Positions 50,576-62,114 of a stretch of DNA of 64,000 nt are shown here, piece by piece. Each line of letters starts with the position of its first letter. The stretch's first letter is position 1. Origin of the DNA: Anoplopoma fimbria (lineage: Eukaryota; Chordata; Actinopteri; Perciformes; Anoplopomatidae); contig NC_072465.1 in NCBI RefSeq assembly GCF_027596085.1, forward strand, positions 19,896,707-19,960,706, in the 5' to 3' direction. The translations under genes and the position numbers were made by a program. The notes under the pieces are model-generated. The model made no database searches. It was not told the DNA's origin and saw only the letters and a program-made list of their open reading frames with translations.

Positions 50576-53159
50576 TATATGTCTTACTTCTTAGGGCTTC
50601 TTAATTGTATAGATAAAGTAGCAGTTGAGAGAAGGATATAACACAGCTACAGTGACCTGTCATGATCACCATTCACAGCCAATTTAAAGCATCTGTGGGA
50701 ATCCAGTTAACTCAGATAGGAGAGAGGAGGACTCTCCAGATTTTTTGGCTCGGACTCAGAGCAAAAAGAGAGCTGATGAAGGGAGGTAAAGGGACAAGGG
50801 AGTGAGAGAAAGTGAGAGAGAGGGAGATGGAGAAGTGAGAAAGACGTTGACAAAAAAAACACACAGGGAGCGGAGCAGAGCTTCTGTGTCAATGGAGGAG
50901 ATCATGGATGCCAGTAGGGGGCTCAGCCTGCAGCACAATGGACCCCCAGCAGAGCCAAGACCCTTAATACCCATACTCCTATTTCACACATCCTTTCAAA
51001 GCACCCATACAAGCCACATCCACCCCCTCCTCCACCCGCGCCTCCATACACGTGATTGCAGCCTAGGTGACAATAGCGAGAAAAAACCTCAGGATTGCAA
51101 CTAGGGGCCGTCCGGGGACTCACGCAGGGGCCATCAGGGGCCATCAGGACACCTTGTCTTTGTGTATTGGTAGACAATAGCAACATCTCAGGAACAGCAG
51201 TAAAAGCTTCCTCTGTCCTGGCAGGGAGCTGCTAAGAATGACAGGGGCATCAAGTGTCGGTGATAAATGGGTAATTATCATCTGATCTGAGGCGAAGTGT
51301 GGAGCTGATAATGAGTCACTGCGTCAAAATCACAGATACCAGTGAGAGCCTGTTGTGCTGCCTCACAAATGACTGTCGCAACTGTTTTGAGGACAGTTGG
51401 TGTCAGTCAAACTGAAGAAGTCTCCTCAGAGATAAATATGTTTTTGATACTGTGATACCTGATAAATGGAAATGAATCTTATAGTAAGACAGTTTGCGTC
51501 ATCACCAGTGATAAACTGTAACCAGACATGAATACTTAATTGTCATAATATAGTAACTTTCCTTCCTGTTAACAAATTCAAGCATTTAAAAATGATAAAA
51601 ATGAAACAAGATAGTTTTTATTTAAGATCTCAAAGTATTTTGGGTGTGATCTGGACGCTGCAATGAGAAAGATATGAAAAAAATGTATTTTCTGCCAAAA
51701 GAAAACATCTTGAAAAAACGAATCGCTGGGAGCAGGGAGGAAAAATATACCTCAACATCCTGGGCAGTTCCAAGGGAATTCTGGCCCGGACCCAAACACT
51801 GAAAACAGGGTGAAGAAGGCCGGGCTTTGTGGAGTAAAGGGGTAGGGAGCAGAGTGAGGGGCGTTGGGTAACTACGGAAATGATTTACATTGGCAAAAAG
51901 TGTGACTTTTTGTGAAAAGTATGACTTGAGGCTTTCAGGACACCTTTAGCAAATGAAGATTTTTGTGTTCAAGGCGGCAAACTTTATCTTTGAACCAGAT
52001 ATTTTTTCCTAATTTATACAAAAACATTATACTGCAACAAGAAATTTCTTTTAAATAGAGCCTTTTGCTGCTGAGGGAGCTCATTGCATCTACCATTAGG
52101 GCACTATCAGGCTAACAAGCTAGCCTTTAGTTATGATCTAGCTTAGCTCCACTAGCCTCTCAACCCGGCTACTGGCCTCCACTCAAGCAGACCCCCTCCT
52201 TCATTTACAAGGCCCTTCAGTGGCCGACTGGTTGCTAGACAATATGCTTGGTTATGTAAAGACCCTCCTGCACACAAAAGCCAATGTGGGCGCCTGTTAT
52301 GTGCAGCTCTTCAGAGCCCCGGGTCAGTTAGCAGAAGGGCTCTGGCGCTAACACTCCAAGTTAAAAAACGTTTGCTCTTCAATGTGTTCATGGAGAGGAG
52401 AGAGGAGGAGAGGATGGACAAGTGAATTATCTTCTACCCGCTAATTTCTCTTCTCCTCAACTTCCAAACCCCACTTGGCTGAGGTTAAACAACTCGCTGT
52501 TGACCTGTGGGTGTAGTAGAGGGTTGTGTTAGGAAAGGTGAGAGTGTGAACGTGTGCGTACGAACTCACTGAGCATTTTCTCATCGACAATTACTCTGGT
52601 TCTTGTATACGTCGCAAAAAAAACACACGACAGTGACAGCCCTTAATGTTAAGGTGTTACCACATTTGTACAGCAAAAATGCGTAAAAAGAAGAAGCTAA
52701 GCCCCATTAAGACATGCATCTCTTTACGTAAATGTGATGCAAATTCAACATGTCAGCTCAAACTCAAGTCTGAATTGAATGCGGTCACAATAACAACATT
52801 TTTAAACAGGCAAAGAAGGAAATCCACATTGTGTTTGCCTTATTATGAATATTGTAATAAAATGAATTTCTTACTTATCATCTCTTTTGCGTGCAAGAAA
52901 ATACAATCAGCCTAAAAAACAACAAAACACTGAGAATGAACCTACTTTAAGTTGTTGAAAAGATTACTCTAATCTCACATCTATAAAAAACAACAACATA
53001 CAACCACAATAACAGTCAGACCAGTACTCCCTCCTTATAGATTGTCATTCATGCCAACTGCTACTGCTGAAATTATGAATATCTAGCACAACGCTCTGCA
53101 TAAAGCATGCAGTTTAATTAAAAGCTTGTTAAGCCTTTAAAGCGAAATAACCACCAAAT

Positions 53160-53345
53160 AGTCACTACGCTTCCGAGACTACTCCGTCAGTCGGGACGGC
53201 GTTACCAGTTATCAGCCTTCAGCCGGCCAATGGGGCGGGCCCACATGCACTAAAAGCCTCGCGGCCGGCCCGGCTTTGTAAACAAAGCACAGAGAAGCTC
53301 GGACTACAACACACACAGAGGGAGAGAGACTCAATTGTCTGCTCA
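53160..53345 (+). promoter_or_regulatory. CpG-rich promoter-like region with CCAAT and GC boxes
   Basis: A compact CpG-dense patch in AT-rich DNA. It carries gccaatggggcgggcc (CCAAT box directly followed by a GC box, about 53226-53241), a CTAAAAG at about 53250 and several CGGCCGG blocks. Downstream on the plus strand, tctgctcag|gtagac gives a possible exon 1 donor near 53346. The order CCAAT, GC box, A/T element favours plus-strand transcription. CCAAT/GC promoters are often bidirectional, so a distal gli1 promoter on the minus strand is not excluded. Confidence 0.45.
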
Positions 53346-53639
53346 GGTAGACTGAGCAGAGAACTCTACCATATCTTTACTGAGCAAATACCTGTTTGTT
53401 GCTAACTCTGAATCCTGTGTATTGCACCGTTAAAGCAAGCAGCAATGTTACATATTCAATGTTTGAAAAGGGTTCGCCCACTTCCAAACTTTTTGTGGGT
53501 GTTTAACTATTCAATTTCAGGTAATGGTAAAGTTTCGTTTCTCTTATATTAATACAAAATGCTGCTCTGGTTCAGACCATATTAAAGTGACACATTTTGT
53601 ACAAGTATGAAGTGCTTACCTCTGTGTCTGTGTGCATAG

Positions 53640-53750
53640 GTGACAACAGACAGCAAGAGCCCTCCAGGCAATGACATGGTGGTAAACCACACACCTCAGA
53701 CACACCACCAGTCTGCTCTGATGGCCAACCAGCAGGGCAAGAAGTTCTGA
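53640..53750 (+). CDS. Exon-like segment, possible terminal coding exon of an unidentified plus-strand gene
   Basis: A pyrimidine/GT-rich acceptor ending GTGCATAG precedes 36 open codons and a TGA (53748-53750) on the plus strand. The peptide begins VTTDSKSPPGNDMVVNHT and ends NQQGKKF. It is of ordinary composition, hydrophilic and without low complexity. The family is not recognised. It lies about 300 bp downstream of the CpG-rich promoter-like region. Against it, two minus-strand frames are also open here, and on that strand CAGAG|GTAAGC is an excellent donor, so the strand is uncertain. Confidence 0.25.
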   Translation: MTTDSKSPPGNDMVVNHTPQTHHQSALMANQQGKKF

Positions 53751-54074
53751 GGTACACACAGATCCCGTTGATGTTTGTTCACCGCAGACTGTCTCCTAAC
53801 ATGCTGGCTGTGAGTGATCAGGCATGATGTGGAACCACATAAACATGCCAAAGCCCTGACTATGTGAAATTATAGAACTGAACAGTTTGGTTTCAGGAGA
53901 AACCACAGAATTAGTTTCCTGTGTTTTAAAAACAGTGTGCATGAAATATGACCGAGGACATTTTGTTAATGTGATGAGCAGAACACCATGGCTTGTGAAA
54001 ACCATTCACCTTCAGGTTCCACGCTTACAAAGAATGACAACAAAATGTCGATATATCTTCAATTTTGTGTAAAT

Positions 54075-54320
54075 ATTAGGTCTGTCCTCCACCAGAAAAG
54101 TCGACTAATACTTGATGACACTACGATTTTGACGACTAATCAATTAGTCGATTTAACCTACAGATCTTTGAAACTGAGTTTCTCTTCACCAAAAGCACAT
54201 GTTTAAATTATGTGATTACCAGATATGAAAGATAGTCATTCAGCATGAAAAAAGGATTAATCAACTACAGAAATCTAAGACCTAAACGAGATTCGTCGAC
54301 TAACAGGGGGAGCACTTGTA
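54075..54320. mobile_element. Interspersed repeat with agtcgacta terminal motifs
   Basis: Sequence with aaagtcgactaatac at the left, an internal gacgactaatcaattagtcg, and attcgtcgactaacaggg at the right. It resembles a common fish repeat with short inverted ends. No coding sequence. Confidence 0.4.
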
Positions 54321-54323
54321 ATA

Positions 54324-54645
54324 ATTAGAGCTGAAACAACCATTTTGATAATTGATTATTTCTATAAGGCAAAAACTGGCAAAAATGTCTCAGTTCCAGC
54401 ATCTCAAGTGGGCAAATTTGATGTTTTTCGTTGTCTTATGTTATAGTAAATCATTAATTTAGCTGGGTTTGGGAGTGTTCAACAAACAAAATAACCTTTA
54501 AGACATAAGCTTGGGCTTAATTACATTCTTTTGTTTCAACACTATTTTCTGACATTTTACAGACAAAATGATTATTTAATCGAGAAAGTAATTTTAAGAT
54601 TAATCAGTAATCCAATGTATTGTTGGTGGCACCCCAAGTAAATTA
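54324..54645 (+). mobile_element. Interspersed repeat, 'gctgcaactaacgatt' family, copy 1
   Basis: It begins attagagctgaaacaacc and has gataattgattattt, caaaaatgtctcagttcc and ttttcgttgtctta blocks. It ends with aagattaatcagtaatcc. This matches a family abundant in fish whose consensus starts 'gggctgcaactaacga' and contains repeated attaatcgatta motifs. Two more probable copies lie within 5 kb. Confidence 0.5.
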
Positions 54646-55055
54646 TATCTGAAAAGAAAACTTCAAAGTTTTAGCCAAGCAACAAGCACATAAAATCCAC
54701 ATTTCCAAAGGCTAAATCTCTCATAATATAAAATTAGATTTGGCAAGTCGCCATATGAGAGTACAAACAGACCTTTCCTGTGTTTATCTCAGTTTGGTGA
54801 ATTAACAATTGTACACTAATGAACAGCACTAGTTACTGTGTGCAAGTATCATGTGTACATACTATTTATTTTCCATTGCAACTAGAGACGGTACATGTTT
54901 TACAGTCGTGTCCCTGAGATGAAACACATTTGTGTTAAGACAACCCCAGATGAACCTGGACCACAGTGAACTCCTACTAATGTGAGTTTTTTTATCATGT
55001 CCTAGACAATCACCTCCACCCACAGTGAGAAAACACCCTTATCTCTGACCATCTA

Positions 55056-55074
55056 AACACACACACACACACAC

Positions 55075-55168
<94 letters not shown>
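55056..55168 (+). repeat. CA microsatellite, about 55 units, one interruption
   Basis: A CA run broken once by aaca near 55074. Confidence 0.95.
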
Positions 55169-55173
<5 letters not shown>

Positions 55174-56477
55174 AAAGACACAGCCAGAGACACACAGACG
55201 TACATGCACACACTGACTGTGACACCCAATCACCCTCACACAAACTCAGCCTGACAAGCTGGAGCATGTGTGACAGAGCTGCTGGTTGGAAACAGACATC
55301 CCTCTGCCCCGAGGCTTGGCTCTATCCCACAGGAAGCTGGAGTGTGAGCTGGGACACACAAGACGAGGGACGGAGGGAGGGAGGGAGGGAGAGGGGGAGC
55401 AACCACAAGGACTCAACGCACCACCAACTGGAACTACATGTGAGGGAAACTGATCACTTAATGATCAGTTTATTTGAAGTTGTACAATGATTTGTTAGTG
55501 CGTCTCAAGTTACTTAATGTTTTGATGATATTATGAAAATGATTCACAAAACAATGGGAGAGAAAAGTATCCGACATGCTGATCAAATAATCGCTTTTAT
55601 GCAGCGACTCAAGAGAGTCAATTACTTTAGATTGGAAAGGAAACATTGACCTATTGAGGAAGTAGTTTTGGAGGAAAAGTTGCGTTTTGCGATCTTTCGT
55701 TTTAGTATGTCCCGTCAACACTGTGTGTGTCATCTAAAAACCATTGGATCCCTTAAGGATAATGGAAAACAATCACGTTTTCCAGTTCAGACTCCAGTTT
55801 TGGACTTGAAGACTGACTTTTGATATTATAGAAAGTCTTGGAGTGCTTTCACACATGTAGTTGAGTTCATTTGATCCAGATCAAGGAAAGGGGTAAACAT
55901 GAAGTTACACAGACTAACAGGTAACTCGTTGTTTGGACAGTTTTGTCATTCTGTATCATCAAGTTAATGAGTATTATGAGACTGCAAATGTTTCGAATAA
56001 TGACAAACAGCTAGATCCAGGACTGTACAAAAGACCTCCATAGACACACACATGACGTGTCTGATTTGGGGGTTATTGTTGTGAGATCGCTGTCACACAC
56101 TTTTTTGTGGACTTACAAACATACAAGTACATAGAGTTGGATACAAGCACAGTTTTAACAGTTATTGACATATTAATCAGGTAAAGTACCTGTGTTCATT
56201 TGCATAAACGTTATATACATGGCCTTATGTAGATCAATTATAAGATTGATTTCTCAACAGATTTCACGATCAGCAGATGGATTTTTTTAGTAGTTTAGCT
56301 TTTGAAATCATGCTAAAATCACATGTCTGCTATCATAAAATCCTGTGTTGGTTCATTTCTTTCACACCACAAACAAAAAGCACCAGATTCGGCGTGGAAG
56401 CAGACCAAGACCCTTCTTTTAAAGCGGGGTCTTGGTTTGGTTGTTTGATCTGCACAGGTTAGATGTGAAAGCACCCT

Positions 56478-56830
56478 TAAAGGAAATACACTTATTGTGG
56501 GGAATACACTTTCACTTTCAACCTTATGCTGTCTTGCAGAGCTAGATGAGAAGAAGGATGCCACGTCTTTAGACCTTCTGTAAATATGACGCTGTTAACG
56601 CTACCACCAGCAGCAGGCTAGGTTAGCTTAGCACACAGACTGGAAACAGGGGGAAACAACTAGCCTGGCTCCGTCCAAAGCTAACTAAATCCACCTTACA
56701 GCACCTCTAAAGCCCACTTATTAACACTTTAGTAGTTTTGCTCAGGGTTGTCTGTTGAACTATTTCTTGGCTAGGACCAGTTGCCAGGCAACCAGCAAAT
56801 ACTCCAAAGACTCTTTGCACACTTTAAATA
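56478..56830 (+). mobile_element. Fish interspersed repeat (cttggct...gccaggcaacc type)
   Basis: Successive blocks gaaatacacttattg, ggttagcttagcac, actggaaacaggggg, ctagcctggctc, agcacctctaaagc, actatttcttggct and accagttgccaggcaacc occur in the order seen in a very common teleost non-autonomous repeat. No coding capacity. The class is uncertain. Confidence 0.6.
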
Positions 56831-57807
56831 GATATTGCTTGATATTTATGAGTCAGTTTGTGGACTCTTCTCTACTGTTACTTTTATAAATTACATTATA
56901 TATCTACCACTATGTCAGCTCTTCAGCAAAAAAAAAAAGAATTAGTTTGCTTGAATGACGCATTCAATTTCACATACATCTAAAGGGATTTTTTTTTTTG
57001 TACCCATCTAAACAAGCTTGGACCCAAAATTTCAGATAATTACCAACCACTTCACTACTTGAACAACATCCACATCTGGGACCCTTCTCCCACTGTACGC
57101 CCTAGCTCGTGCACACAATCCTTAACATTCACACAGACACATTGACACGCACAAGTGCTCACCACATTTCTGCTCCACAGCTGCACGAGAAGACGAGTAG
57201 ATAAATAACCCCTTTGAATGGGATCCCGTGGGTTTCAGTGTATGAAACTTTGAACTACCAGCGATTGTTCTCTACAGCATAACACATTTCCGTTCATATC
57301 CCAAATGAAGTGTTCCTCTCACCAAACTGAGAACTCAGAAGACAGAATGTATCTGTCAGTCAGTCAGCAAAGCAGGGCTCTTAATGGACTACAGGTGCAA
57401 GCTAATAAGGGCCAATAAATGTGCCACAGCAGAACAACTGCCTATCCCGGCCTGAATAGAAATACCGGGAACAGAGTGATGGACAAAAGGGGGTCGGACT
57501 GCTGGTGAAACAATCTGCAGTCGTGAAAGTCGTAGAAAGTCGCAACCTGCTGCAGAGTCAGCACATTTAAGAGAAACTGAAGTGGGATATGGTTTGCACT
57601 GCCTACAGTCAGCTAATGTGGCCTCGGCAGGTGATAGTCACTCGCCTGTATTTACATTTTCAGTCCGTCAGCAAAGAACATTAAACACGTCAAACAACAA
57701 ACATTCTCATTAACTTAAAATAGTCAGAGGATTGAAGGAGAAGTTCCATTTTAATTTCTGAAGTTTGGTAATGTTTCTGACAATGTCTGGGGTCAAGTGT
57801 TTTTTTA

Positions 57808-58095
57808 ATTTTAATGGGGCTGCAACTAACAATTGTTTTAATTTTCAGTTATTGTACAGAATACTTTTTGATGAATACATTAATGCTTTGGTCTATATAT
57901 ACTCCATATATAGTATAGAGCGAGAATAGAAAGCAATACTCAACATAAGTACCTAGAGCCCACGGTAATGTCTTGTTCTGAGTTGTCTTATTTGTCCAAT
58001 CAACCGAAAATATTCACATTTGAGACGTTGGAACCAGCAAATTTCTATATTTTCGCATTAAAATATTCCTTACAATTAATTAATAGTCAAAAAAT
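57808..58095 (+). mobile_element. Interspersed repeat, 'gctgcaactaacgatt' family, copy 2
   Basis: It starts aatggggctgcaactaacaa and includes gaaaatattcacatttgaga and ttggaaccagcaaatt, both typical of the family. It ends with attaattaatagtc. AT-rich and non-coding. Confidence 0.55.
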
Positions 58096-58415
58096 ACTTT
58101 TGTATTTAATTTAGGAAATTCCGCTTGTGGCCCTCCAATTGACAATCTCAGCGTTTAACTATACTCCTGCTCGTCTTACCTTTCACAATAAAAGCCCTAG
58201 ACATAGCAGCGACATCGCTGTTATGAGAGCATTTCACAAAGAGGCAACCCAACAAAATAGCTTACAATATGTATTTATTACAAAAAGATGTCTTTTTTTT
58301 ATTGATTTTATTCTGAGACGTTATTCTGGCATGTTTTATTTGTGCGATAGCAACGACGTGATTAGCTCAGAGAAAATGAGCAGAGGAGTCCAAAAGATTT
58401 TATCTTGCCTATGAG

Positions 58416-58457
58416 CTCACTATACAGTCCTCTCCATAGATCTCCCTGTATAGTGAG
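58416..58457. repeat. Perfect 12-bp inverted repeat with 18-bp loop
   Basis: ctcactatacag (58416-58427) and ctgtatagtgag (58446-58457) are exact reverse complements. The flanks do not extend the match. Confidence 0.8.
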
Positions 58458-58557
58458 ACGGGAGTAGTGAATGACTGAACGACACAGCCAATGTGATATA
58501 ATATATAATGAAACTACACCGCCTGGCAGCGTTTCTCATCCATTCATCCTGTTGGAG

Positions 58558-58635
58558 CATTTCCCAGCATGCACTGGGCGAAAGGCAGAGAAACCAGCCT
58601 GCACAGGTCGCCGGTCTATCACAGTGCGAACACAC
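58558..58635 (+). mobile_element. Fragment of a common fish retroelement 3' region
   Basis: The blocks catttcccagcatgcactggg, cgaaaggcag and gcacaggtcgccggtctatc correspond to a short segment found very often in fish genomes (consensus near 'tgggcgagaggcgg...ctggacaggtcgcc'). The element type is not certain. Confidence 0.5.
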
Positions 58636-59194
58636 AGCGTTGCACTCTGTGTGAAAAGAAAAGTGAGCGTGGATCCCCGTTGACCCTCTGTGTATTCAGC
58701 TGAGTCTGGTCCCATAAGCCCCGGCATAAATGCCCAGCGTGGTACCTCGATCCTCCCTGCAGTCCAAAGACCAAGAGACTCACTCTCACAGCCTCTTCCT
58801 TTCACTGTACACTGCCCTCTCTCTGTCTCCCTCTGTCTCTCTCCGACACCCACAGAAAGACTGTATCTCCCCCCCCCCTGCCAGTTACTCTTCCGTTGTC
58901 CCACGCTCTCCTCAAACTTTCTGCTAGCAGGTGCGTTACTGTGTGAGCTCCTGCAGGCGGATCCCCCTCTGCACCCCATGGCATGAGGACAGTGATGACG
59001 ACATGAGGAGCATCAGGAGAAAGAAGGACAGGAGGAGGAGGAGGAGGACGACAACAGCTCTGGACCTGAAAAAACAACAGCTGCGACAGCCGCATTGTCA
59101 TTCCAACATTTGTTTCATGCTGAGTGCAGCAGCAGGTCAGTTCACGGCATGGGAACCGCAGAGCTGACACCGGTTTGCATCCTTGTTTAGAACC

Positions 59195-59510
59195 GCATTG
59201 ATTAGTTGATTATTCGATAAGCTGATCGATTGGAAATAAATATGCAACTATTTTGCTAATCATATAATTGCTTTAGTAATTTTTTAAGCATTAATTGTTT
59301 GACATTTGTTGTTTCCGGATTTTCAAATGTGATTATTTAATGCTTTTCTTTATCATACATGATAGTAAACTGAATGTCTTTGGATTTTTAACTTTTGGTC
59401 GCACAAAACAAGATATTTGAAGATGTCACCTTGAGCAGTGGGAACTTTTAACAGGCATTTTACTACTTTTGGAAAGCTTGTAGACAAAAAGATTAATCAA
59501 TTATTCTTGG
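59195..59510 (+). mobile_element. Interspersed repeat, 'gctgcaactaacgatt' family, copy 3
   Basis: Contains gattagttgattattcgataa, tgatagtaaactgaatgtctttgg-type sequence, cacaaaacaagatatttgaag and aaaagattaatcaattatt in the family order. Non-coding. Confidence 0.5.
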
Positions 59511-60123
59511 TTACAGTGCTTTAATTTTGTCCCCATCCTATACAGTATCCTGAAACAGCTTAAGGAAGGGATCTCTTCACGGCCAATTTGGAAAAGAGGA
59601 ACAATTAAATTGACTCTTGTGGATCTTTCCTTTAATGCAAAAAAACACAACAGGCAGCGGCAAAGTGCAGCTTGATGCAATGAGCACATCTTGTATATGA
59701 ATAAATTATTTGTAACATAGGTCAGCATGTCACAGGAGTCACCGGACTACTTTGTGCCGGCATTTCTATCCCAAATTTTAGTTTGGCGTACTTCTCTGCA
59801 GAATCAAAACAAATGCAGCCCGCTGAGCTCCTAGCGTCCAGCGCAGCTTTTCATAGACATTGCATGGCAGCTCGCGGCAGTTCGCACTTCACCGCTGCTC
59901 TGGTACGTTTTCGTCGTCAGTGAGCTGAATTTTGCAAACTTCAAAACTGAGATTTGGGCATTTGAAAACCAAAAATTTAAGGTCATGGATTATTTCTAAA
60001 TCAGTCTTTACATTCTTTCAAATCATGCTGAAACTTGTGAGGTAACCACAACCATAACACTCAAACAGAGGCTCTCTACAGTAGCACACAGTCACGGTGT
60101 GAAACCCACCACGGCCATCACAC

Positions 60124-60228
60124 CTGCATCCAGCCACAACGTGTAGGTGAGCCATTTCTGTGGGTCTTCTCCAGGAGAAGTGACCTGCAGGGGGCTTTGT
60201 GTGTGGCCAACAACAGCGGCTACTGATG
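60124..60228 (-). CDS. Exon-like segment, possible internal coding exon of an unidentified minus-strand gene
   Basis: On the minus strand TTGTTGTTTTTTCAG is a strong acceptor and GATGCAG|GTGTGA a fair donor. The 105 bp between them are open and phase-symmetric (1-1), encoding about 35 residues that include GEDPQKWLTYTLWLDAG. The family is not recognised. No partner exon was found in the window. The plus strand also has a donor-like GTAG|GTGAGC in the same place, which weakens the strand call. Confidence 0.22.
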
Positions 60229-62092
60229 CTGAAAAAACAACAAGCTGTTATGACATCAAGAACAAGTGTTTAACTAGCAGCTGTGTTTGCCACGTCGCTT
60301 CACTCCTGCTTTACTCTGAAATTTGACTCCAGCGTACAAGATGAAGATTTACACGAGCTTCATGGACACTCTACTATGTACTATGTGGCTTTTTAACCTT
60401 GGGCTGCTCTTACACATGGGAGGCCATGTTTCATGTTTCACCACACACACTATAATCATGTGTGTGTTACGCTCCTTCTTTACTGGCTCTCTTTTTGTTA
60501 GTTATTGGCTACCAGGAAATGAAGGCCCGCCTCATGTAATTAATGGGCACAATTATGTAATTGAGGAGAGGTCTGCACTCTGCTGCAAATAGGACCAGAT
60601 GTCCTGAAATTCAGTTGTTCTGATCACTTACAGTGGGGTCAGCACCCGTACCAAGACCTAGCTCGCCCCCACATAGTTACCCAGACCCTCTTTTCTTTCT
60701 CTTGTAAATAAAGACTTAATGGTTTACAAGCCTTGCAATAACCGTAATACCTTCAGAGCGAATTAGCTCACAAAGCGGCCAGACGCACAGGCTGGAATGA
60801 GCCGAGACCACGGGGAAGAAGAAATACACCCACGTGAAATTATTTTATTTTCTAAAGAAGAGTTTTAACTTAAAGAATAATGTGTGTCTGACTTTTAAAC
60901 ACAGACATCTTGGTGATTAAAGCTTTGACAAACACTTACATCAGAAGATAAATGATCCCTGCTCATAATAAAGCAACTACTTGTGTACTTCCTTCTGGCT
61001 TCTTATTGGTGTAGTGTCTTTGCATGCACGGACATGTGTGTCTGTGTGTGTAAGCACATTATCGTGGTGAGCCAACCAACCGAGCTCTGAATTTGAAGGT
61101 TTAGATTATTGCTCGACTGCGAGGCTGATTTACATGCTGCTGATGTCATCCCCTCGCTGTGTATTCAGGTCTGCGCTCTTACTAAGGCGGAGAAAACCTC
61201 CCTGTTTTCAAAAGTTAGTCAATCTCAGCACTGAGCAGGCCTTTCAGTGTTTCAGTACGGCACAACGTCAGGGAGAAGTCAAACTGGTTGAGATTGTTAC
61301 ACCAAGTTAGACCTTCATTATTACCACAAAATTCTTTCTTCATTTGACTTTTTATTAAATGTTTTGTTAAACTGACACCACTACGAGCAGCTTCTATCCA
61401 GCACTAAATCTCTACTGTGAAAAACCACACTGCTGGTTGTTGAGTGAGCTACTCTCCTTCATCATATCCATCAGGGGATCTATTCCAGGGCTAGATGTGG
61501 GCCCGGATCTCTCTCCTACTGAGAATTGCATTGATAGCATGAAATACAGAAGAGACAGAATTATCTTATCTGATCCAAGCTCTTGGGTAGAAACATGTTT
61601 CCGGTGAGCAAATTACTTCTTGAAAAAAAAAAAAATCTGTTGATACCTGGAATTTCTTTCTTATATCTTTGATATAAAGCGTGATTTTTGAAAAATCACA
61701 TTCACAGCTAAATCATTTCTCGCTCATTAAAACGTATGTTTTAGCTTCCAACAACGTTTCCAGTGCTAAAATCCCCTTATGTCGTCATTAAAATGAGATA
61801 AACCATCTAAAACATATAAAAGGTGGTTGCTCAATAAGCAGCAGAAAAAAGTCAGTCAGTTTAGTTAAGTCAGGCGGGGCAGGGCCATGAAGTCAGTCAG
61901 CCAGTCAGGACGGTTGAGTTGTAAATGTGTTCCAGCAGGAAAAGCCAAGTTTCAGAGCAAGGCGAGCAGTCTGGAGTCGGCAACTTTCCCCTGCTCCAGC
62001 TAGCGCACCGCCCTCCCTGCAGCCCACCCAAGAAGCAGCCAGTGGGCATAAATTTGAGAGGCTGACTCGCCGCGGATTTAAAACAATCTGCA

Positions 62093-62114
62093 TCTCTCTC
62101 TCTCTCTCTCTCTC
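62093..62114 (+). repeat. TC microsatellite
   Basis: About 11 TC units. Confidence 0.85.

Noticed and set aside
50802..51186. Overlapping ORFs on both strands near 51 kb
   Set aside because: They overlap in opposite frames, have biased composition (Gly/Cys or Pro/His) and no recognised domain.
58802..59170. Minus-strand ORF with a leucine-rich, signal-like stretch, and plus-strand Arg-rich ORF at 58931-59167
   Set aside because: Both are products of a GGA/CTC trinucleotide run. The acceptor-like site is present, but nothing else supports a gene.
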